The notes: a model not told the origin generated them from the sequence alone. Numbered from the stretch's first letter, positions 23,832-37,064 are shown. The stretch: 64,000 nucleotides of DNA from Ottelia alismoides (GCA_037367405.1 JAZKJV010000600.1:1798001-1862000); one strand, 5' to 3'. Numbers and translations are program-made.

Positions 23832-26549
23832 AGTAAAGATGTTCGTTTCAATTTAAAAACTTCTTGTAAACAACATTCCTATTTATAAGTAATTCCTAGC
23901 TTTAGAAGATATTTTCTTAATTTTTATAATATGTTAGCTTTCCAAAAATCTGGTTATTAGTTTCATATAATCATTAAGAAGAATATTTCTATGATGTTTA
24001 CTACATAGAAAATCCTAAAGTTTAGGTGGAAATATAGCAAAGAAATTATTAATAAAACTAACTACCTCACCTTACCATCTTAACTCCCATCAATCCCTCC
24101 TTTAGTTGCCACATCATAAAAGAAGATTTTCCTACCAGTTATTCCTCTTCTCAATAATCTAAATATTTCCTTGTCAAGCATTAATGATTGAATATGATAT
24201 TTAAACCTCTCAACTCCACCCCATGACAAAAATTGAGAAAAATCCTATGTGACATTTCTTTCTATTGATGTCAAGTTATGATCCAAGATGAAAATAAGAG
24301 AGTTCACAATATCAAAGATGGTCGAGAATGATGCATATCGATCTTCAAATAGTTCACATATGTATCAAACTTATAGGGTTATATATTTTTGATAGCACTC
24401 CATGATCTAGGCTTAAATAGGAGCTCTAGATCTTGCGCCACCAATAACATTATATATTCTCATAGAAGAAAGTAGTCTATCACTCACCTTACTTTTTTAA
24501 AGAACTTATGAAGCATAACTTAATAGTATGAGAATATAATCATGTATTATTCAACAACAAAAGCAATTATTTATATAATTCTTGACTAATAAATTCTTTT
24601 CTTATACACTTGCATGGAAAGATAATAATTTAAATAAGTGGAAATAATGTTGGACACTAAGGGTGAAGCCAATTTAATGAACAAAATCTCTGCTCGAGAT
24701 ATGATGTAAATTATCAGTAAACATGATGAGGAGGGTAAATAGAATAAAAAATGGGTGGTTGTGAGGTGGAGGGAGTGATGTTGAAATAATACTTCTCCAA
24801 TGAATCTTTGCTTTAATATTATGGGGTTGTAATTGGATTAAAAAATCAAGTTTAGTGTTTGAAATATATACTTGGTGAACTATTAAAGCATGATCTTCAA
24901 ACATCAATGGTGATAAAAATCTATCCTCCTCCATAAAATCACCAAAATTACTCCAAATGGCATCCTTGTTTTATTCAATTTTAATACTTCAATCAAGTTA
25001 CTCGGGTTATAAGAAGATCAAAAGGGTGGGTTCAAAAATAAAAGATGAGGTATGGAAGGAGGTGCAGGGCATCTCTTCTTATGATATCTCAAATTTGACC
25101 AATATAAAAGATAGTTCTGCCTACGGCAGAATCGGTAAGGTATTAAGTCTGTTGCTTCTAAATAGTTCAAGTTGAGTGGCATATAGTGAGATTGATTAAG
25201 CACCTTCTCTAGATCTAATAGATTCTAACTAGGGTAGAAATGTGTATTCATAATATTGGCTATCTATGAGTAACAACATCCATAGAGGAGATTTTTATTT
25301 TATATAAGACAAACTTCTAGAAGGTCTGAATCCATAAAGTACATATTACTCAAATTCATATGACAACATTTCTTGATAAAGCATAGTCTTCTTCTCCATT
25401 ATATTTCAGGCACAATCCATCGTTTGATCTTGATCTTTTATCCTCCCATGGGTCAAAATTTATCTTTCAGTTTTCTAAGGCTTGTCTTTTTGAAACTGCC
25501 TAGGCATGACATCCTTAAGAAACTTGGCGTAGGTTGAGATGTGTTTAAAATATAAGAGAGGGTGCTAATATGGATTTGATTAAAAAAACTTTTGATATTT
25601 CTTTATTGCAAGAGAGTTTTTTTTCCTAGAATGGAGCTTTGTAAGTGTGAGGAAAGGAACATGGATGATCTAAGGGCATGCATTACGATAGGTTTGCAAT
25701 CATCATGAGATGTGTGTTCTTATTCTAGACCCTCAACATAGACATCCTTATTATATTCTTTTCCTTTGGCTTGGATAGGGTCTCTACTGGTTTTTCTAAT
25801 CATAAAAATTATATCATTCACATTACCATTAACTACTACTTGGTCCATCTCCAATTGTTATTTTTTTAAGGCAGGGTTACAAAGAAACTCAATCCCTCTT
25901 AGTAAGCGAGGTTGAAATACAGTTCAAGTTTGAAATCATTTTAGGTAAGAACTCATAATGATTTTACATAATGTGTGTGCCAAATTTTTGTTGGGTTATG
26001 TCGAGGTCGTGGCAAGAAAATTGACCCTTAACATTGGGCAGGTCCTTAATGTTCCCATGCAAAGTTGGGATGATTGAGAATACTAGGATTATCTGTATTC
26101 GATAATTAAATACTTGGATTACTACCATGGACCTAATTGGCATCTTTATTGATAGGTATTTATATGCAATTTTGCTTTATAAGGCCACTATATAAAGGAG
26201 GTAAATAATGGACTAGACATATAAATGGTTGAGAAAGAAGGTAAAAGTGGGGATCAAAGAAACTAAAGGGAATGTTGGAAGAATATGTAGTGGTAATCAT
26301 TGAAGAGGGCAAGGGGCTTGTAGGAGTTGGATGGGTGATGAATAGTTCAACGATCTAATGTGCATCTCAATTAAAGTGAAGTATGATCCTAGGTTCTGTA
26401 ATAAAATCCTAGAAGCTCTAGTAGTTGTAGTGCAAGTTAAACCTGCGAACCACTCAAGTCGGGCCTTACCCTTACCGGAGAGTGAAATAGGCCACGACAC
26501 GTCATAGAAAAGTTCGAGTCTTGTTACACACGTGAGAGTCCAAACAGAC

Positions 26550-26912
26550 ATCGCTATAAATGAGTGATTAATTACAAATAATTAAAATTGCAGAAATTAA
26601 ATCCTAGACTCTATGCTCTCTCACGACTCGACTCGATGTTAATTTTAGTGCGGCTTTTAAGGTGGTCAGTGAAGATGCGTAGGTTTCTTAAAAAGTACTC
26701 ATGTACATCGGGCACCTCACACAAAAAATAAGAGAGAGAGTGTAAGAGAGTGACATAAAAATAAAAAATAAAAGAAGAAAATAAATGCTGAAAAGTAGAA
26801 TAAAATAAATGCAGAAAGAGAAAAAATGGGAAATTTATAATGAGAACATGGGGGTTAGACTACGAAGTGTATAGAAAACCTAGCGCTAATTTTCTAGACA
26901 AAAAATCTAAGT
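26550..26912 (-). other. 5' leader of a reverse-oriented Ty3/gypsy element
   Basis: It lies just inside the primer-binding site at 26921-26938 and has CT-rich untranslated leader character on the minus strand. The first part of a gag frame may follow, but homology fades and no gag domain is recognisable before about 26290. Confidence 0.4.
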
Positions 26913-26920
26913 CGTTTGCC

Positions 26921-26938
26921 TCCCCTGCAACGACGTCA
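26921..26938 (-). other. degenerate tRNA-Asp-type primer-binding site
   Basis: The minus strand reads TGACGTCGTTGCAGGGGA, close to the TGGCGCCGTTGCCGGGGA site used by many plant Ty3/gypsy elements. It starts two bases after the LTR end ACTCATCA, which is the normal position. This anchors the orientation and the LTR 3' end. Confidence 0.7.
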
Positions 26939-29761
26939 TCTGATGAGTCAAAGAAACCCTCTTTTAATTTTTGTGAATTAATCGTTTAAAATAATAAATG
27001 TGTTTGTAGGAAAGTAATCAGAACCAATCAATAAATAACCACTTAATTTAATTAATCAAAATTAATTTGAGTGGTTTTGTGTTAATTTAACCAGGGAAAG
27101 CACTATGGTCGAACTCAAGCAGGTAAAGGAACAAAACAGATCAATGTCTATCAAATTTTGTGTACAGTTTTCGAAGCAGATTTTTTGGTATTTTTTATAC
27201 AATTAATGGATGCAAATGTCGACCAATTTTTAAGGACTCTAAAATTAATGTCAATAAAATAATATACAAAATTTACAAAAGTATGATGATATGAAGGCTA
27301 TGTCAAATTTTTGGAATTTTTAAATGCAATATGAATATTTAGTTATTTAATGAATGCAAACTACATGAAACAAGGAGAGCAATTTTAATAAATATCAAAT
27401 CAATTTATTTTAAGGAAATAAAATTAGTTGAGACTTAGCACAATGTGAACTATCTCAGAAAAATCTTAAACCCTAAAATTCTCACGGTTTATACTTATTA
27501 CAAATTAATCAATGTAAAATACTAAATAATTTTTACCAAGAAAAATATGCATGCAAATGCTATGAAAATTAGATAGAATAAATAAATAAAATAATTTTAG
27601 TAGTCCTTATTTTTTGTCATTTTGGGGTTTATGGTTAATTTTATACGAATTTAGAAGAAGAGAATGTGTAAAATCTTCAATTTTTCACCAAACAATTAAT
27701 AATTAGTTGTCCACATATTAGGAAATAAAGAAGTGCATGTCAACATGTAGAGAATTGATTGAGGAATAAAAGACCACTTTTTCATAAATAAAATAATATA
27801 GAGTTGAGGTTCAAAATATATAAAGAATGGAGGGGTCAAAATGCAAATTTCAAAATAAAATAAAAAAATTACACCACATGGAATTCTTTATAATTACCTA
27901 TTCCTACCAGGGGAATCTTGTAATTTTCCCAATGGGCTCGTGCAAGGCACCTACCATCAAAGCGTCAGGGGCATTTTACTATTGGTTGTAGTCTAGGGGA
28001 GTTCTTTACAATTTTACCCGTGCAAGGCATGTGGAGCACGTGACCTTCATTATTGGCTTCGGGCCCTCTAGTGGAGCTACGCAGGTGCGATGGAGGGTGG
28101 TGCAACACCTGTGTTTGGCATCGATGGTGTTTGTCCCTAGAAGAGGGGCTCTCCCCTGTGGAGCTATCAGATTAAAATGCTCCTCACTCCGGCCAGGAGG
28201 CATCGTTGAAGAAGAAGAGATGGAGGGCCTCCTTCTCCACACTAGTTGGTGAAGAGCACAACCGAGTCGAGGTTCAACAAAGAAGCTTTGAGTAGGAGAA
28301 GCATGATGATGACGTGTAGTCATGTAGAGCTTAGCGAAGGAAGCGCGAGGTAGAGGGCATTGCGAGTTGTTGATGAAGCTTTAAAGCAGTAGGAAATTCC
28401 TGGAGGGCTCGATGGTGGAGGGCCCGAGACCTAAAGGAACTCCGGCGGTGGAGCTCCTATTCGTTGATGGTGGAAGTGGTTATTGAAGGTGACGAAGAGG
28501 AATGATTAATGAAGCATAGTAGGGGCTTGACGACGATGGTAGGTGGTGAATCGATGGTTGGCGCAGATGGAGGAGGCGATGTGGCGGAGCAAAGGAGGAG
28601 ATAGTTAGGGAGGCAGAGTCGATGGAAAGAAAGATAAATGCAGAAGGGGAGGTACCTGGGAAGTAGCCCGATAGTGATGGAATGGCAGAGCACCACAACG
28701 TTGATGGAGGAGGTCTAGAACGACCTTGCGAAGCTCGAATCATGCCTAAGAGGAGGAGGATGTCACTCTCACCATAGACCCGGAGCTCCTCTCGAGTTTT
28801 TGTAATGGCGGATATCGACGAACAGAGTTGACGATGGATTTTATAGGGTTGGAGGGTGAGGTAAGAATAAGGAAAGGGGAAGAGGTGATTGTCTTGACGG
28901 TGAGATCGGAGATGAGATTTTGATTGCGGCGATCGAAATAGGTAGAAGAGATTGGATTTAGGGAGTCGGTGGTGCTCGAGATTGGAAAGATGAATTGGAG
29001 ATGGGACAGCATTGGATATGGAAGGAGATCGGGGCGATCGACGAGTGAGATTGGAATTCAAAAGGGGGCAGGGCAGTGACCATAGATGGAAAGAGGGAGA
29101 AGGAGATGGCAGAGGGCACCGACCATTGGAAGGTGGCACGACCCCTGATCTGGAAAGGAGTGAAATGGAGGAAGAAACTGGAAGGGTCCGGGGCCATTCG
29201 ATCGGTCCTAAATCAGACAACCCAGATCATGCCACATGGCACTTATTTTTTATTTTTTATTATATTATATTATATTTTTTATTTTTATTTTATATAAATA
29301 AAAGAAGAAATAAATGTAAAAAATGAGTGGCACATGGTGGCTCCAGGTGCTGCCATATGTCAGCTCCAAAAAATTCAAAAATAAAAAATGATAAATAAAA
29401 AAGAAATAGCAAACAATCTCAGATCAAAAAAATTCCTCACGATAGTTGCTTATCTTGATAAGATTTACAACTTTCATTAAGAGACCGAAATCAAAATCAG
29501 TCATTTGCACGAAGTGCTATTTTGGGTGCACTTATGTACATAAAATACCATATTTTGGTATTTTGTGTTTTTATAATTTTTAAATTAGATAAAAATATAG
29601 AAAATATGATAAAATCAAAGACAAATATTTACATATTAATCTTATTTTTTGGATTTATATTACTTAAAAAATGGAGAAATAAAATAAAGTACGGTAAAGA
29701 GGACTTTTGTATAGACTATCAATGAAGACTCGAACTCAGTAAGTTTCTTTGATTTTGGTTT

Positions 29762-29854
29762 GGGATATTTACCCAGCGAACCCTGAAATCTTTCAAAATT
29801 ACCTCTACGACCTTTGAAACATCGATATTCCTCCCTAAACCCCGTAATCTTGCT
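29762..29854 (+). repeat. left TIR of the Mutator-like element
   Basis: 93 bases matching the reverse complement of 30727-30819, with differences at CAGCG/CAACG and TAAACC/TAGACC. Weaker similarity continues about 30 bases inward. Confidence 0.9.
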
Positions 29855-30726
29855 CCATCTTACCTTATAGACCCTACCGTTAATTTGAGATTTTTTAAGT
29901 TAACTTGTTTGGGTTTAAGTTGAGTTAATCTAACCCTAGCAAATCCAAGGGCCCTCCTTTCTTCTTCTCTCCCCCCTCCTTCTTCTTCCACACTCTCTAG
30001 GGGCTGACGCCTAATTTTTCCAATTTTAAGACAAAGTTACTGAGAAAAGAGGACGGGTGTCTTAATTGAATTCGAAATCCCTGAATCCACTGTGATTTAG
30101 GTTCTTCGGCCTTGTTTCTTCTTCGACAGAGGGGAAGAGTGCCGCCGCCTTGCCTTCTCCTCAAGGCAAGTGCGACGACAGGAGTCAGCGGGTTGTAGTA
30201 GCGGCTCCGGTGGCTGGCAGCCGAGGCACGCTAGGGTCGGCGGCGCGCTAGTGGATTTGGGAGTGGCCTGGAGCGCTGGAAGTGGAAGTCGTGGAGAACC
30301 GGGTGGTGGGGTGCTTGCGCTGCTAGAGGCGAAATCGGGGCCTTGCGGCGGAGCCGTCGGCGCAGAGGGGGCTGAGGGCAGAGAGGCAGAGGCGGCGGGT
30401 GGGGGGAGCATGGGCTTCGAGCGAGGGAGGCGGTGGCCGGGGGGCATCGAGCAGAGGAGTGGGATGTGGCAGGGGATGCGAGCGGGGCCACGCTTCAGGC
30501 GGCGCGGGTGAGGGGGAGCAGGGGAAGCGACGCCGAGGCTTTGGACGGCACGGTGGGGTTGAGGTTTCGAGGAGGACGGCGGGGAGGGCCAAATACAAGG
30601 GGAAATGGCAATGAATGTAAATTTAACAAACAAATTGGGTATAATGTAAATAAATATAACGGAAGCCGGTTAGTTTTAACGGACAAATGGATGGGAGTTA
30701 ACCAGAGGGTCTGCACGGTAATGGTT

Positions 30727-30819
30727 AGCAAGATTACGGGGTCTAGGGAGGAATATCGATGTTTCAAAGGTCGTAGAGGTAATTTTGAAAGATTTCAGGG
30801 TTCGTTGGGTAAATATCCC
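30727..30819 (-). repeat. right TIR of the Mutator-like element
   Basis: Inverted partner of 29762-29854, followed directly by the second TTTTGGTTT duplication. Confidence 0.9.
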
Positions 30820-31250
30820 TTTTGGTTTTAGTTTAGATATGGATTTTTAAGCATTTTAATAAAACTTTTATCAAATAAAATAAATGAAAGAAAAATAAAA
30901 AAAGTTAATTATGTACATAAAATAATAGGTCAAGAACGGGCAAACTACACAATGTACAAAAGTGACCCAAAACCCAACTTTCACATATGAACCCAGATTC
31001 ACTTGAACTTGGTCTTATTTTAAAGGTAATTGAATCTACATTAGTTCAAAAGTGAGTATGATCAAGTCAAACACTGTATGAGAAAGATATCAACATTTTT
31101 GTCCAGCAGCTCTAAAATTAGGGTTTAGGTTTATTTCTTCATTATTTTAGTTAGTGATTTTTTGTATTTTTTCTTTATTCTTTCTATTATATGTATACAG
31201 TGGAAGTGGTTTCAGATGATTTAGAGTTAGCGTGAATTAGTTAAAAATCT

Positions 31251-31428
31251 GGGAAGTTAGCTTATTGTACATGACAATTGGGCTGGGATTTTTGGTTTCT
31301 TATTTCATGCAATTATGCATGATAAAATGCAATTCTTATTTACATATGTATGAATGTTAATTATACAAGATAATCGATAAAATGCTGATGAATTTTAGGT
31401 AACTAATCTTAATTAATCACTTTTTGAG
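31251..31428. other. junction between two opposed LTRs
   Basis: A short AT-rich stretch between the start-proximal ends of the minus-strand LTR on the left and the plus-strand LTR on the right. Nothing else is visible. Confidence 0.4.
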
Positions 31429-34400
31429 TGTTGAATCACATATTCTATCATTTGGCCTTAAAAACCCTAGCTAATGCGTATAATAGCATTATTTTGTACA
31501 TATTAACATTCATTATTTGTTTCATTTAATGTATATAAAACATTGTTTTGAATGCCAAAATTATAGAATAAAGAGAAGAGAAGAAAAATAATAAAATATC
31601 AAAGATATTTTATGACCCCAAACCCCGAGACCAAGTCAGGAATTGAGTTGGTTGACATGAAATAAAGTAGGGGGAGATCAAGAATACAATAAAAACCCAA
31701 TTCTTTTTATTCATTCAATAAAGTATTTTTTGGGACCTATTTTATTCTTTATAATTTATTCATCAAATAAAGAAGACTTGTATATAAAAGTTTTTAAAAA
31801 ATAACATAAATACAAATACAAAATTTATTTCATGTAAAAATAGTACACAATGTTCATTTTATACTCAGAATAAAAGTCAAAATCCCAACTTCACAGACCC
31901 ATATCTCTCAAATAAAAACTCAAAATATACCAAATCATCTATAATTGTATATAACTTGTAATAAGTATTTAATGAAGGTGGTTTGTATTTTTGGAGTTAA
32001 GGTGTTAACGTTAGGTTTTGGACTCACATCATACAATATACCCAAATAAAAGATTCATTTATTTATTCTATATTATTTTTATATTCTATACTTTTATAAT
32101 TTCTGTGAACATTATCCATATCATACGTACATATTAAAACTAAAATAAAACCACCAATAAAACATTAAAATAAAATAAGTATATACAAAACATAGGTAAA
32201 ATACCTATACTTATCAATGTATATAATAAAAAGGAATCTTATTCTTTTATTCTTCACTCTTTTATATTTTTATACTCTTGTAAATATTATTTATATTCCA
32301 TTTAAAATATAAAGATAAAATAAAATCAAAGAAAATACTATAAAATAAATAATATAGCTAAATACAAAGATAAAATACCTATATATACCTACATGTCTAT
32401 TTATTTCAATATACAAATAACCTTATAAAAATATAATAAAAATATATTTATATACCTAAAAATAAATTATCAATATGTAATCAGAGAATAAAATAATAAA
32501 ATAAAATATTCAAAATAAAATTAAAATAGCTAAAACATATATGAATATACCTATAAATATATCCCTAAAAATTAACTAATAATAAATAACATCAAAAAAT
32601 ACATAAAAATCATATCAAAATACTACAAAAAGTAATAAACATTTTTATTTTATAATAAAAAATTAATTATTATTTTTAATTATTTATTTTCGAATAAATT
32701 GGTTGTTTTGTCCTTATGTGGACTGACGTGGACCAATAGCAGACCAGGGATTGTTGACCTTCGGTCAACTCCCCCTAGCGCTTCTAACTTTTTTCAGTCC
32801 CCTCCAATCCCCCCATTTCATCCATTTTTCTCGCTTCCTATAGATCTCGTTTACCCTCGAGCTCATCATCAATAATGATCCCTAATCTTCTGATTCACGC
32901 TCAGATCATGGATCAATTGTACATTATGTCAATTCTTTCCAATCCACCCATCAATAAGGGTGCCCAACCATGTACTTAAATAAACACCTATGCCTTCAAT
33001 TTTTGGTCATTACTTGAACCCTAAAGCCCCCGCCTCCAGCTTAGCGAGTATCTTTGTGACAGTAGGAGTCCCCTGGAGGGTCCGAGCAGGCTGAGGGAGG
33101 ATGGAGGTGCACCACGGTGGCTCACCGGTCCCCTCTGCTCCCTGAGCAACCCTCAGGTATGAGTTGTGTTTCTTCCCTATTTATAGGGAGTTGTAGCTAA
33201 TATATTTAGTTTTATGCATTTTATTTCAGAATTTAGTTAATTTAATAGCCTAGATTAAGTTAAGGACCCTCGTTGGAGCTCTAAGCTCTGGCCATGCTTT
33301 CGTCGTACCCCACTGTCTCCGACCACGAAAACCACCCCACTTTGTTTCCTTAGCATTTCTCCATGCGTAGCCCACCTTCAACCACCAGATCAGCCCGTAA
33401 TCCGGAACCCCGTGCTTCCTCCACCACCATCACCAAAGCACACATTCATTCAGCCCATTTCTTACATATTCCACTCCTAATTAAGTTGAGTCACTTTGCC
33501 CACGACCTGTGAGTTTGTTGATGCATGGACCACGTGCGAAGGACCTCATCTAGGGATGCTTTGAGGTTCCTGAAGTCCTCCAGGAACAATTGCTCTCTAG
33601 GGCTTGATCAACTCTGCTATGAAACTCTCCTTATTTCTCGTGATTTGATTACCTGAATAATCAATTCTTTCGACAGGATAAAATTTTACCTAAGTAGCCT
33701 CGGTTCGCGCACCTATCTGAAACTCAAAATAGCTTGTCATTCCAACCTTATAAAATCCTCCAGATTTCATCCTTCATACATTTTCCATTTTTTCCCCCTA
33801 TTGCGTCTGAGAGTCCTGTAAGAGGGAGTAACAGGGTGTCTTCTCTGCGATCGGGAGCATGCCATTTTGGGTTGAGGAGAGTGATCCAGTTACTTGTCAG
33901 AGCTCCGCCAGCAAGTCCATATTTCTTCAAGCTTTCACACTTAAATCAAGGTCATAACCCCCTCAATTCCATCCTACGATAATTTAGAGTAGATTAGTTT
34001 AATTTTCAGTCTTTAATTCTGCATATCCATTTCGATTTAAGATAGATCAATTGATTTCCAGATCAACCTATGATATTTGTGGTCGGAGGCCTTCGCTTGA
34101 TTTCGCATCATCCCGACTATTGATTCACCATCTCCGACCAATTCTCCATAATCCTATCATCCCTGATCACCCACATCCAATCTGGGTCTAGATCTCGAAC
34201 TCCATTCTTACCATCTCCTAGAGGTTACCTATTCAACTCCCATTTCCTCTTCTTTTGAACTAATAAGAATGGTCAGAGCTCCGTCTCTGAGCAAAGACAA
34301 TAGCTGCAGGGCCTTGGACTGCTTCTAGAGCTTGGATCAATTTCTGGAAGTCGAGTTTTACCCACACAGCCACCAAGTTCTCCATGTCTCATATTGGCAC

Positions 34401-35930
34401 ACCCGGACCTCAAAGCCATATCAGCTCGATCAGGGAGGATGTCAAGAATCGTTAGCTATCGTCAGAAGGAGGATTGAACAGAGATCGCCCGAGCTTTCAC
34501 CGATTGAAGTTCATCGGCTCTATTCAACCATGTTTTTCCAAAGGGCACCCCAGTCATAGGATCAAGAATGGAAGTGCCCAAATTCAATCTCAACCGTCGA
34601 GGAAGCCCTAAACTCCAACCGTTGGATCAAAGCTACATCAGCTGTCAGATCTACACATGTAACGCACGTACTTTTGTGATTTTTACACTCTGAGCCCTCA
34701 CATTTTATTTAATTTGTAAAAAAATCTATGTTCGGATACGGTCTTGTGTTTTTTACTTGAATAATTGCATCCTCGCCCTGATTTGTTTTTATATTTGCTC
34801 TTTAGTCCAGTTTGAACAGGTCCATGTGCTTGAGCATGTAACTATTGGAATAATTGCATTATTTTTGCTTGAGCTTTCTTGTTATCATTCAGCCCCTAAA
34901 ATAAAACAATTACCATTTAGTCTGTGTTAGCACATCTCATGTGAGCTAGCACGAGACTTTTTTGGTGAAATTGCATTATCTTCCATGTAGTTCTTTATTT
35001 TCTTATTGATTCGATCCACGGAAATAATTAATTTGCATATTAATCCTTCCTTTCTAGATTAAGTGTTTTCTTACTTAATTATGCTTAATAATAAGTAAAT
35101 TGCTTCTAAAATTCCATAAAAATTGCAATAAGGTCCAGTTAATTAATTTCATTATCTTTAACTTTTTTGCAAATTAATTAGTTTTGTTAATTTCATAAAT
35201 TCAAAAATAATTAAAAATAGTCATGTTTGCATTAAATTTTCATAAAATTTTGAAAAATGTTTTAAAAATGCAAAAAGAATTTTTTGAATGTGTGATTTTT
35301 TTATTTTACCTTTAATGGAATTTTTGTTTGAAAATTCTTTCTAAAAACCTCATTAAAAGTATAAAAACATTAAAAATTCATATAAATTCCTTGAAAAATC
35401 ACAAAAATACCTACAATAGCTTAGTTTAAAGCTTGTAAAATTTGCTTTCTTTTTATCTATATTTGCATTTTTTGTTTTTAAATTTTAAAAATACAGAAAT
35501 ACTATCTTATTTTCTTTTGTGTTATGTTTGCAATTTTAGTTGATTTTGAAAATCTTAAAAATTCTAAAGATCTTTGAAAAAACATAGTAAAAAATCATCT
35601 AAAACACAAAAAGATTTTTATTTGAATTTTCTGGTTATTTTTACCATTTTCTAATAATTGAAAAAGAGATTTTTTTTCTTTATTTTACATTTTCATTATT
35701 TTGCTTTGTTTTAAAATTAAAATGATAAAAAATTGCAAAATTAAAAATTACTAAAAATCAGAAAGAAAAAAAATTAAAAATTATAAAAATTGTAAAAAAA
35801 ATACAAAAAGCATACAAACGCATAAAAACATCAAAAGAGAAAAATAAAAAGATCTGCATTGATTTTTATTAATTAATAACCCTCGAGTATTGTAGCCTCT
35901 TGAGTTCAATCATGCAGGCTATACAGGTAA
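31429..35930 (+). repeat. forward long LTR, third large copy
   Basis: It begins TGTTGAATCACATATTCTAT and follows the 8448 LTR closely: AAAACCCTAGC, ATTTTATGACCCC, AATAAAGTAGGGGGAGAT, and the GTTGACCTTCGGTCAAC palindrome at about 32752. It has a more GC-balanced core (32750-34650) and a TCTTGAGTTCAAT motif near 35900 corresponding to CCCTGAGTTCGAC in the other copies. The 3' end is not definable and no primer-binding site follows, so it is a truncated LTR. Confidence 0.6.
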
Positions 35931-36220
35931 AATAACAGCACTTCTCTAGCTTTTTTCTTCTTTGATTTATATCTGCTAGTTTAATACTTTTTTATTAGGA
36001 GATTTTGGGTTGCAACAACACTCTCATCACATTTGTTGATATTATTCTCTCATCAAATAAAAACCCATAATTTCCTTGAATAATCAACCAGTAATCCCAT
36101 ACCTTCCATAAAAAATGAGTTAGTATAAACAAATCTATATATGTCTCCTGTCATGTCATAGGATGTGTGCATGTTTCGTGATAGCATTGACACATGTCTT
36201 AGTCATCTAGATATCGTCAG

Positions 36221-36336
36221 GTCAACAATTTGGCTTAAAGTCAACATTTTGACTATCAATAATTGACCTTTTAGTCAACAATTTGACATGTGTTATTAAC
36301 ATGTTGACTTTGGTTGACTTTGATCAACACTTTGAC
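36221..36336. promoter_or_regulatory. cluster of W-box-like TTGAC motifs
   Basis: At least nine TTGAC/GTCAA cores occur within about 115 bases, in both orientations, roughly 0.8-0.9 kb before the PKS start codon. WRKY factors bind TTGAC(C/T). It could equally be a decayed short-period repeat, so binding is unproven. Confidence 0.4.
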
Positions 36337-36755
36337 CTTTAATCAACACGTTAAGCTGACTTATATAGCATCTTTGAATCTATATTCCTATGCAGAGGAC
36401 CTGCATCAATAGGTCAAACGAATGCCAGTGTTTGGAGAAACATTGACATCTCTTTCTCAAACTATAGATCCTCTCTTGATAATCACTTGACGATGGATAC
36501 TGAATCCTCAATCTAATTCTTTAGATTTACAACCTTGCATCAACCTTTATGTCATTTCAGATAGCATAGTACAAAGCAACGCTGAAATGAACATACATCC
36601 ATGATAGGGCAAATTACCAACATCCAACATGTTTATTGCTAGAATCATGCATCAGTGTGTGTGGGGGGGGGAATGGGGCTGCCCCCGCCTCATTTTTTTT
36701 CTAATTTTATTTTTTTAAATTTCTTCCGTGAATATTCATCACTACATCCTTATAT

Positions 36756-36817
36756 AGTACTTGTTGTTTCGTCGATCTTATCAATAGAAGTACGTTGTTG
36801 TTTCGTCGATCTCATCA
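36756..36817. repeat. 33 bp imperfect direct duplication in the PKS upstream region
   Basis: Units at 36756-36788 and 36789-36817 share AGTAC, TTGTTGTTTCGTCGATCT and ATCA with few differences. They lie about 320-380 bases before the PKS ATG. Confidence 0.75.
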
Positions 36818-37055
36818 CTCGCTTCGACTACACTGACTCGTGCGGTGGTTTTATCTTTCAGTAGATTTCGATTTCATGTGCGTATTAAACTTGGTAGGGG
36901 ATCTTTCAGTTGAAGGAATTGAGACGGATTTCCACACTTGCAAGACTGACCACCAGAACCCTAACCCATATTTCAACTGCCGCAAAGTCCCTCGCTCTTG
37001 TCATGTCATCAACATCTTCTCACCAGAAAAACAACAACAAACCCTCTCTACTTGA

Positions 37056-37064
37056 TATATATAA
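37056..37064 (+). promoter_or_regulatory. TATA box of the polyketide synthase gene
   Basis: TATATATAA lies 75 bases before the ATG at 37139. This predicts a 5' untranslated region of about 45 bases, which is normal spacing for a plant gene. Confidence 0.55.

Larger units (their letters stand above)
22916..26549. other. intergenic, no gene recognised
   Basis: About 3.6 kb upstream of the lipase gene. It holds a CA/GT microsatellite near 23020, a 35-base tandem duplication (23762-23831) and long AT-rich sequence that looks like decayed repeats. Short ORFs such as those at 24674-24934 and 26297-26551 lack recognisable domains. Confidence 0.5.
29762..30819. mobile_element. Mutator-like element with GC-rich cargo (Pack-MULE candidate)
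   Basis: The ends are inverted repeats of about 93 bases with only two mismatches (29762-29854 and 30727-30819), beginning GGGATATTTACCCA. Exact 9 bp duplications TTTTGGTTT flank it at 29753-29761 and 30820-30828. Long TIRs plus a 9 bp duplication define Mutator-like elements. There is no transposase frame. Instead the interior (30100-30600) is a very GC-rich, gene-like block unlike the surrounding LTR, as in Pack-MULEs that capture host gene fragments. The open frames there are low-complexity Pro/Ser/Arg or Gly and give no domain, so the source gene is unknown. Confidence 0.88.
26941..31250 (-). repeat. reverse-oriented long LTR carrying a Mutator-like insertion
   Basis: On the minus strand the LTR ends GACTCATCA at 26941, next to a primer-binding site. 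Its upstream body matches the 8448-12222 LTR in layout: an AT-rich tail, a GC-rich core (28000-29200) and the AACCCAACTTTCACATATG-type stretch near 30980. Without the 1058 bp insertion at 29762-30819 and its extra 9 bp duplication it is about 3.2 kb. Its start is missing; homology fades near 31250. Overlapping Ser/Pro-rich ORFs in the core are not believed to be genes. Confidence 0.65.
35931..37055. other. upstream region of the polyketide synthase gene
   Basis: Mostly single-copy-looking sequence with a dense GTCAA/TTGAC cluster (36221-36336), a G-run at 36661-36670, a 33 bp direct duplication at 36756-36817 and a TATA box at its right end. No transposon was recognised in the last 1 kb before the gene. 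Confidence 0.5.

Noticed and set aside
28480..29220. 246-codon Ser/Pro-rich minus-strand ORF
   Set aside because: Lies in the GC-rich core of a reverse LTR, overlaps rival frames on both strands and has no recognisable domain.
30097..30633. 178-codon Pro-rich ORF in the Mutator-like element
   Set aside because: Low-complexity and matched by an equally open frame on the other strand; kept as captured cargo, not as a gene.
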